Part shown: in pieces, positions 60,576 to 64,000 of the stretch | Layout: each line of letters begins with the position of its first letter | How positions within the stretch are numbered: position 1 is the stretch's first letter | Origin: COE1 sp949066965 | GTDB lineage: Bacteria > Bacillota > Clostridia > Lachnospirales > Lachnospiraceae | DNA length: 64,000 bases | Direction: 5' to 3' | NCBI GenBank assembly: GCA_949066965.1 | Contig: CARTDA010000004.1 | Location: forward strand, 124,001-188,000 | The notes under the pieces: model-generated | What the model was told of the DNA's origin: nothing | The model's input: the letters and a program-made list of their open reading frames with translations, nothing else | Database searches by the model: none | Translations under genes and position numbers: made by a program

Positions 60576-61178
60576 ATGTATAAAATCATCACCATGGAAC
60601 GTGAATTTGGAAGCGGCGGCAACGAGATTGGCAGACGGGTAGCGAAAAAATTAGGCATAGAGCTGTATGACAGGAATATTCTGGTGGAGGCGGCAAAAAG
60701 GCTGGACATTCCGCCAATCTATATCGGTGACCTCGAGGAGACGGCGCCGGGCAGCATTATCTTTAACCTCTCCAAGACAGCCATCGGCGGCAGCAGGAAA
60801 GACAGCAGCAGCCTGCCAATGTCCGAGAAGCTGTTTCTGGAAGAGAAAAAAATCATCGAGGAAAATGTCGAGAAGCATGACTGCGTGATTGTCGGAAGAT
60901 GCGCTTCCTTCATCCTGTTTGACAGGGCGGACTGCCTGAAGGTATTTGTCTATGCCGACAAGGATTACCGCATCAACCGCGCGATTCAGACAGAGAATAT
61001 CGCGTCCGCGGAGGCGGAGGACTTCCTGCGCAAGTCGGACAAGAGAAGGAGCAATTTCTACAACACGCACACCGGCTGGAAATGGGGCGACATGTCCAAG
61101 TTTGATCTGTGCCTGAACACCAGCAGCCTCGGACTGGATGCCTGCGTGGACATCCTTGCAGGCATGATGCAGAAGTGA
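60576..61178 (+). CDS. Cytidylate-kinase-like family protein
   Basis: A 200-aa P-loop kinase-like protein. The N-terminus ITMEREFGSGGNEIGRRVA is the variant P-loop of the 'cytidylate kinase-like' family; IVGRCASFILFD and YADKDYRINRAI follow; the C-terminus is shorter and different from true Cmk (TGWKWGDMSKFDLCLNT). Many Firmicutes encode such paralogues beside a normal cmk; their substrate is unknown. Ribosome site AAGGAGC before ATG. Confidence 0.85.
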   Translation: MYKIITMEREFGSGGNEIGRRVAKKLGIELYDRNILVEAAKRLDIPPIYIGDLEETAPGSIIFNLSKTAIGGSRKDSSSLPMSEKLFLEEKKIIEENVEKHDCVIVGRCASFILFDRADCLKVFVYADKDYRINRAIQTENIASAEAEDFLRKSDKRRSNFYNTHTGWKWGDMSKFDLCLNTSSLGLDACVDILAGMMQK

Positions 61179-61183
61179 CAAAA

Positions 61184-61309
61184 TATACTGGAGGTCAAAA
61201 AGACTGACCGCTCAGTATAAGGTGATGCACACAGCCGCATAAGGAAATATGCCGCTTCGCGGCTGCGGCTGGCACAATACTCACGGCAGATTTCATCTGG
61301 CGTGAGTAT
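61184..61309. repeat. Composite three-hairpin repeat (right copy, inverted)
   Basis: The reverse complement, module by module, of 54561-54690: CTGGCGGTCAG-type arm pair (61184-61220), GCCGC/GCGGC hairpin (ATGCCGCTTCGCGGC), and ACTCACGGCAGAT palindrome (61277-61309). Confidence 0.85.
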
Positions 61310-61469
61310 AAAATGATAAGGGGCTTTCCGAGAAATTGGGGAGCCTTTTTCAGAAGACGGCGCGAATTTCTCTCTGAAAATATTGTATGGCAGATTATTG
61401 TGTTGTATTGAAAACAGCCCTCTTTTTATTGCCATGCCCGATCAAATCAAGTATAATAAAAGCGTATTT

Positions 61470-61504
61470 TATACTCATGGCAGATTTTATCTGCCGTGAG
61501 TATA
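61470..61504. repeat. Hairpin repeat, ACTCACGGCAGAT family (lone copy)
   Basis: TATACTCATGGCAGAT, short loop, ATCTGCCGTGAGTATA; near-perfect palindrome. Confidence 0.8.
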
Positions 61505-61738
61505 GATGAAGCAGGATTTGTTATTGAGCAGGCATGTGGCGATTATCAGGGACATAGGATAAGTGAAATAACGAACAGAGCTGTTATTTGGGCAAGAAAA
61601 GTAAAGTAATCGAAATCTATGTGCAGCGTGGCAGGCAGTCCTGAAGGATTGCCTGCCATGATCAGTTAAGGCGCTCCATAGAGTTTCCCGGGCTGAATCA
61701 GACTCTGCAATTATGGGTGCCAATTTCAGTCTAGTAAT

Positions 61739-62524
61739 TTAGGAGCCACTCGACTGATAACACCGCACCCCGAACTTCCAGAGCAGCAGCGCCGGCACAA
61801 AAAACCAGCATGCAGCAAGCGGCAGCAGCATATAAAAGATGGAAGTGCGCCTGTCAAGGATATACAGGAGCGGATAATACTGTGTCAGCGCATAAGGAAT
61901 GACAAACGTCATAAATTGCAGCATCTTTTTTCCATAGATGCCAAGCGGGTACTTCCCAAATTCCCTTGCGCCGTCTGTAAACACATTCATGAACTCAAGC
62001 CCTTCCAGCGTAAAAAAGCACAGTGCCGCATAGATAAAAAACAGCGCCGTAAAGACCACTGTGCCGCCAATCAGCATAAACAAAAGCGTGCAGATTTTTG
62101 AAAGGCTCCACACAACATTGCTTTTCACAATGCCGTAGGTGAACATGACAACAGCCTGCAGTATCCGCCCGATTCTTGTCAGCTCGAATTTGGATCCAAG
62201 CACCTGGAGGATTTCATTCTGCGGACGCACCAGGATGCGGTCAAACTCGCCGCTTCTGACCATGCCCGAAAACGTGTCAAATCCCCTTGCAACCATTTCT
62301 GCCAGCGCAAATTCCAGCAAAACCACGGAAAAACACAACAGCACTTCACTGTACGTAAATCCCTCCACGTTCGAGAAACGCTGAAACATAAAAAAGATGC
62401 CGAGAAATACGTTGAACGATACCAGAAACTGCCCGATCGCCGACAGGAGAAAGGAAGTCTTGTACTGCATCATACAGCGGATATTGATGGATACATAGTG
62501 CAGATATAATCGGATTGTTTTCAT
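61739..62524 (-). CDS. ABC-2 permease (DUF990-like)
   Basis: ATG 62524 is chosen because GGGAGG lies 9 bases upstream, giving 261 aa. Six membrane helices are expected. The SFNVFLGIFFMFQRFSNVEG and SGMVRSGEFDRILVRPQNE segments are typical of the ABC-2/DUF990 exporter permease family. It is the last gene of the unit ATPase-permease-permease read from the right window edge. The exported substrate is unknown. Confidence 0.86.
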   Translation of the reverse strand: MKTIRLYLHYVSINIRCMMQYKTSFLLSAIGQFLVSFNVFLGIFFMFQRFSNVEGFTYSEVLLCFSVVLLEFALAEMVARGFDTFSGMVRSGEFDRILVRPQNEILQVLGSKFELTRIGRILQAVVMFTYGIVKSNVVWSLSKICTLLFMLIGGTVVFTALFFIYAALCFFTLEGLEFMNVFTDGAREFGKYPLGIYGKKMLQFMTFVIPYALTQYYPLLYILDRRTSIFYMLLPLAACWFFVPALLLWKFGVRCYQSSGS

Positions 62525-62529
62525 GGACG

Positions 62530-63333
62530 CTAACCTCCCTGTACAATGATTCTTTTTTCGGCAAGCCTGCAAAGCAGTTTTCCGGCGGCAGTAAGGACGA
62601 CAAGCCAGAATACCTGTAGCCCAATCGCTCGTCTGATTTCGTCTGTGCCAATGCTGGCGCTGTATATCCGCAGTGCGGCATTCTGCATGGATGCAAAAGG
62701 CAGCAGTTCCATGACGGAGCGGATTTTATCCGGAAAAAACGGCAGCGGTATCACGGCTCCGGAAAAAAATTCCACGCAGGAAGTAAACACCATGCGCAGC
62801 CCCTGGGGAGAAATCGTAAAAAATGCCAGCACGTAAATCAGCAGGCAGAATGTGACCGTGACAGCAAGTCCAAGGATGAGTGACAGCACAAAAAGAAGAA
62901 AGTGTAGCAGGCTTGCAGGCGTGCCGATGCCATACGGCTGCGGGATAAACGCGGCGACAATCAGAATCGGGAAACACCGTAGAACCGCCCGCGCCAGCCG
63001 TGACGCAATACTCCTTGCAGCCCACATGTTATAGATGCTGACTGGCCTGCACAATTCATAGGCAATGTTTCCGTTTACAATGGAGTCAAAAATCTCATTT
63101 TCCATCATCCAGACGGCAAAAAATGCAAGAAACGCCTGCTGCAGCCAGATATAGGATGCTGTTGCGGAAAGGGTCATCGGGAAGGCCGCAGCGTCTGTAT
63201 GGTAAAAAGCGCGGGACATCATGACCTGCATGCCGCCCCATGCAAACTGCGTGATAATTCCTGCAAGTGCGGCAGTGCGGTACTGCAGTCCCATCGCGAA
63301 ACGTAACTGAAAGAAGGACAGATATTTTTTCAT
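62530..63333 (-). CDS. ABC-2 permease
   Basis: A 267-aa, six-helix ABC-2 permease: MENEIFDSIVNGNIAYELCR matches the NGSIDFYLVRP-type loop of the family, and RLAEKRIIVQGG is the usual C-terminus. AAGGAGG precedes ATG. It pairs with the permease at 61739 to form a heterodimer driven by the ATPase at 63354. Confidence 0.87.
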   Translation of the reverse strand: MKKYLSFFQLRFAMGLQYRTAALAGIITQFAWGGMQVMMSRAFYHTDAAAFPMTLSATASYIWLQQAFLAFFAVWMMENEIFDSIVNGNIAYELCRPVSIYNMWAARSIASRLARAVLRCFPILIVAAFIPQPYGIGTPASLLHFLLFVLSLILGLAVTVTFCLLIYVLAFFTISPQGLRMVFTSCVEFFSGAVIPLPFFPDKIRSVMELLPFASMQNAALRIYSASIGTDEIRRAIGLQVFWLVVLTAAGKLLCRLAEKRIIVQGG

Positions 63334-63353
63334 GGGTATCCATTCCTCCTTTT

Positions 63354-64000
63354 TTAAATGTTATAGGTGCGGTAAAGCTCGGCGACCGTCGCATCAATGC
63401 TTTTGTTTCCGGTACGGATGTCGTCGAGGGAACCGTCCAGCAGAATCTGTCCTTTGCCAATCAGCAGGATTCTGCTCGTCAGGGATTCAATATCCTGCAT
63501 GTCGTGTGTTGTCAGTATCACGGTCGTCTTGTGCGTCTGGTTCTGCCTGAGGATAAAATCGCGGACAGCGAGCTTGGACACGGCATCCAAACCGATTGTC
63601 GGCTCGTCCAGGAACAGGATGCGCGGACGGTGCAGCAGGGACGCGGCAATCTCGCAGCGCATCCGCTGTCCGAGTGAGAGCTGTCTTGCGGGGGAGCGCA
63701 GCAGCTCGGATAAGTTTAGTAATTCCGTGAGTTCTTCCAGACTCTGCCGGTAGCAGATATCAGAAATCGAATAGATATCCTTTAACAAAGCAAAGGAATC
63801 AATGACGGGGACATCCCACCAGAGCTGCGAACGCTGGCCAAAGACGACGCCAATCTCACGCACATGGTCGATTCTGTTCTTGTATGGCACGCGTCCGTCC
63901 ACAAGGACTGTCCCGCTGTCCGGTGTCAGTATTCCGCTTAGTATTTTAATGGTGGAGCTTTTCCCTGCTCCGTTGGGACCGATGTAGCCCACCATCTCGC
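63354..64000 (-). CDS. ABC exporter ATPase (5' end outside window)
   Basis: At least 213 residues are present and the frame continues past base 64000. Walker A GPNGAGKSST, signature LSLGQRMRCEIA, Walker B ILFLDEPTIGLD and H-loop TTHDMQDIE are clear, of the type paired with ABC-2 permeases. It ends 20 bp before the first permease. Confidence 0.9.
   Translation of the reverse strand, partial: EMVGYIGPNGAGKSSTIKILSGILTPDSGTVLVDGRVPYKNRIDHVREIGVVFGQRSQLWWDVPVIDSFALLKDIYSISDICYRQSLEELTELLNLSELLRSPARQLSLGQRMRCEIAASLLHRPRILFLDEPTIGLDAVSKLAVRDFILRQNQTHKTTVILTTHDMQDIESLTSRILLIGKGQILLDGSLDDIRTGNKSIDATVAELYRTYNI

Larger units (their letters stand above)
61179..61738. other. Intergenic region with repeats
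   Basis: 560 bp without a credible gene. It holds the right composite repeat (61184-61309), a possible terminator with GGCT/AGCC stem and T-run (61318-61350), an ACTCACGGCAGAT palindrome (61470-61504), and a hairpin TGGCAGGCAGTCC/GGATTGCCTGCCA (61628-61658). The rest shows nothing. Confidence 0.6.

Noticed and set aside
54561..61504. Repeated palindromes considered as a CRISPR array
   Set aside because: Copies are isolated, not regularly spaced, and there are no cas genes.
61487..61723. 78-codon minus-strand ORF in the 61.2-61.7 kb gap
   Set aside because: It starts within a hairpin repeat, has no ribosome site, and resembles no protein.

Overview
The window looks like a chromosome segment of an anaerobic, low-to-mid GC Firmicute, most probably a Lachnospiraceae-type Clostridia. 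The signs are strict-anaerobe enzymes (a ferredoxin-dependent 2-oxoacid oxidoreductase, a superoxide-reductase-like protein and a CO-dehydrogenase-like protein), many strong AGGAGG ribosome sites, GTG starts, Gram-positive ABC lipoproteins and typical clostridial families. I cannot name the genus. Both ends are cut inside genes: an APC permease on the left and an ABC ATPase on the right.

Layout. 1-8.8 kb: APC permease with USP domains, small HTH gene, split chromate transporter, two-gene 2-oxoacid:ferredoxin oxidoreductase with a superoxide reductase, MATE exporter. 9-15.3 kb: membrane-anchored TIR protein, DHH phosphoesterase, and a pantothenate operon (DUF2520 reductase, panB, panC, panD). 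15.5-24.4 kb: DUF3160 lipoprotein and CapA-like protein, WYL regulator and GNAT enzyme, a decayed HTH/IrrE/PIN module, recQ. 24.4-26.1 kb: an AAA-ATPase/nuclease gene disrupted by a 156-bp miniature element.

26.4-42 kb is the core accessory region, a Ter-type stress-response cluster. It holds a PRTase/PELOTA protein (StiP-like), an ATP-grasp, a citrate-lyase-like C-C lyase, a trypsin-like protease with an N-terminal YceG-like unit, YceG, TelA, three TerD proteins, a P-type Ca2+ ATPase, a HAD phosphatase, an AIM24-like protein and a proline/glutamine-rich TerD. The families suggest synthesis of a small nucleoside-like metabolite coupled to Ca2+-binding TerD scaffolds and a protease output; this is inferred from published Ter-system models.

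42.5-48.1 kb: diguanylate cyclase, Na/Pi symporter, gdhA and tRNA-Val. 48.1-54.3 kb: two small envelope proteins and a fructan/sucrose uptake locus in decay (two deletions, but an intact GH32 enzyme). 54.7-61.2 kb: a coiled-coil protein, a divergent Ni-CO-dehydrogenase-like protein with a histidine-rich N-terminus and a Cys-to-Glu change at a C-cluster ligand, a NitT/TauT-type ABC importer and a cytidylate-kinase-like protein. The last four are bracketed by inverted copies of a composite hairpin repeat. 61.7-64 kb: an ABC-2 exporter.

Small repeats run through the window: a MITE family (GGAACTG ends, 3-bp TAA/TTA target duplications, four complete copies), two hairpin families (ACTCACGGCAGAT and CTGGCGGTCAG types) and a GGACTTTGCA hairpin family. 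There is no CRISPR array, rRNA or full-length transposase gene.
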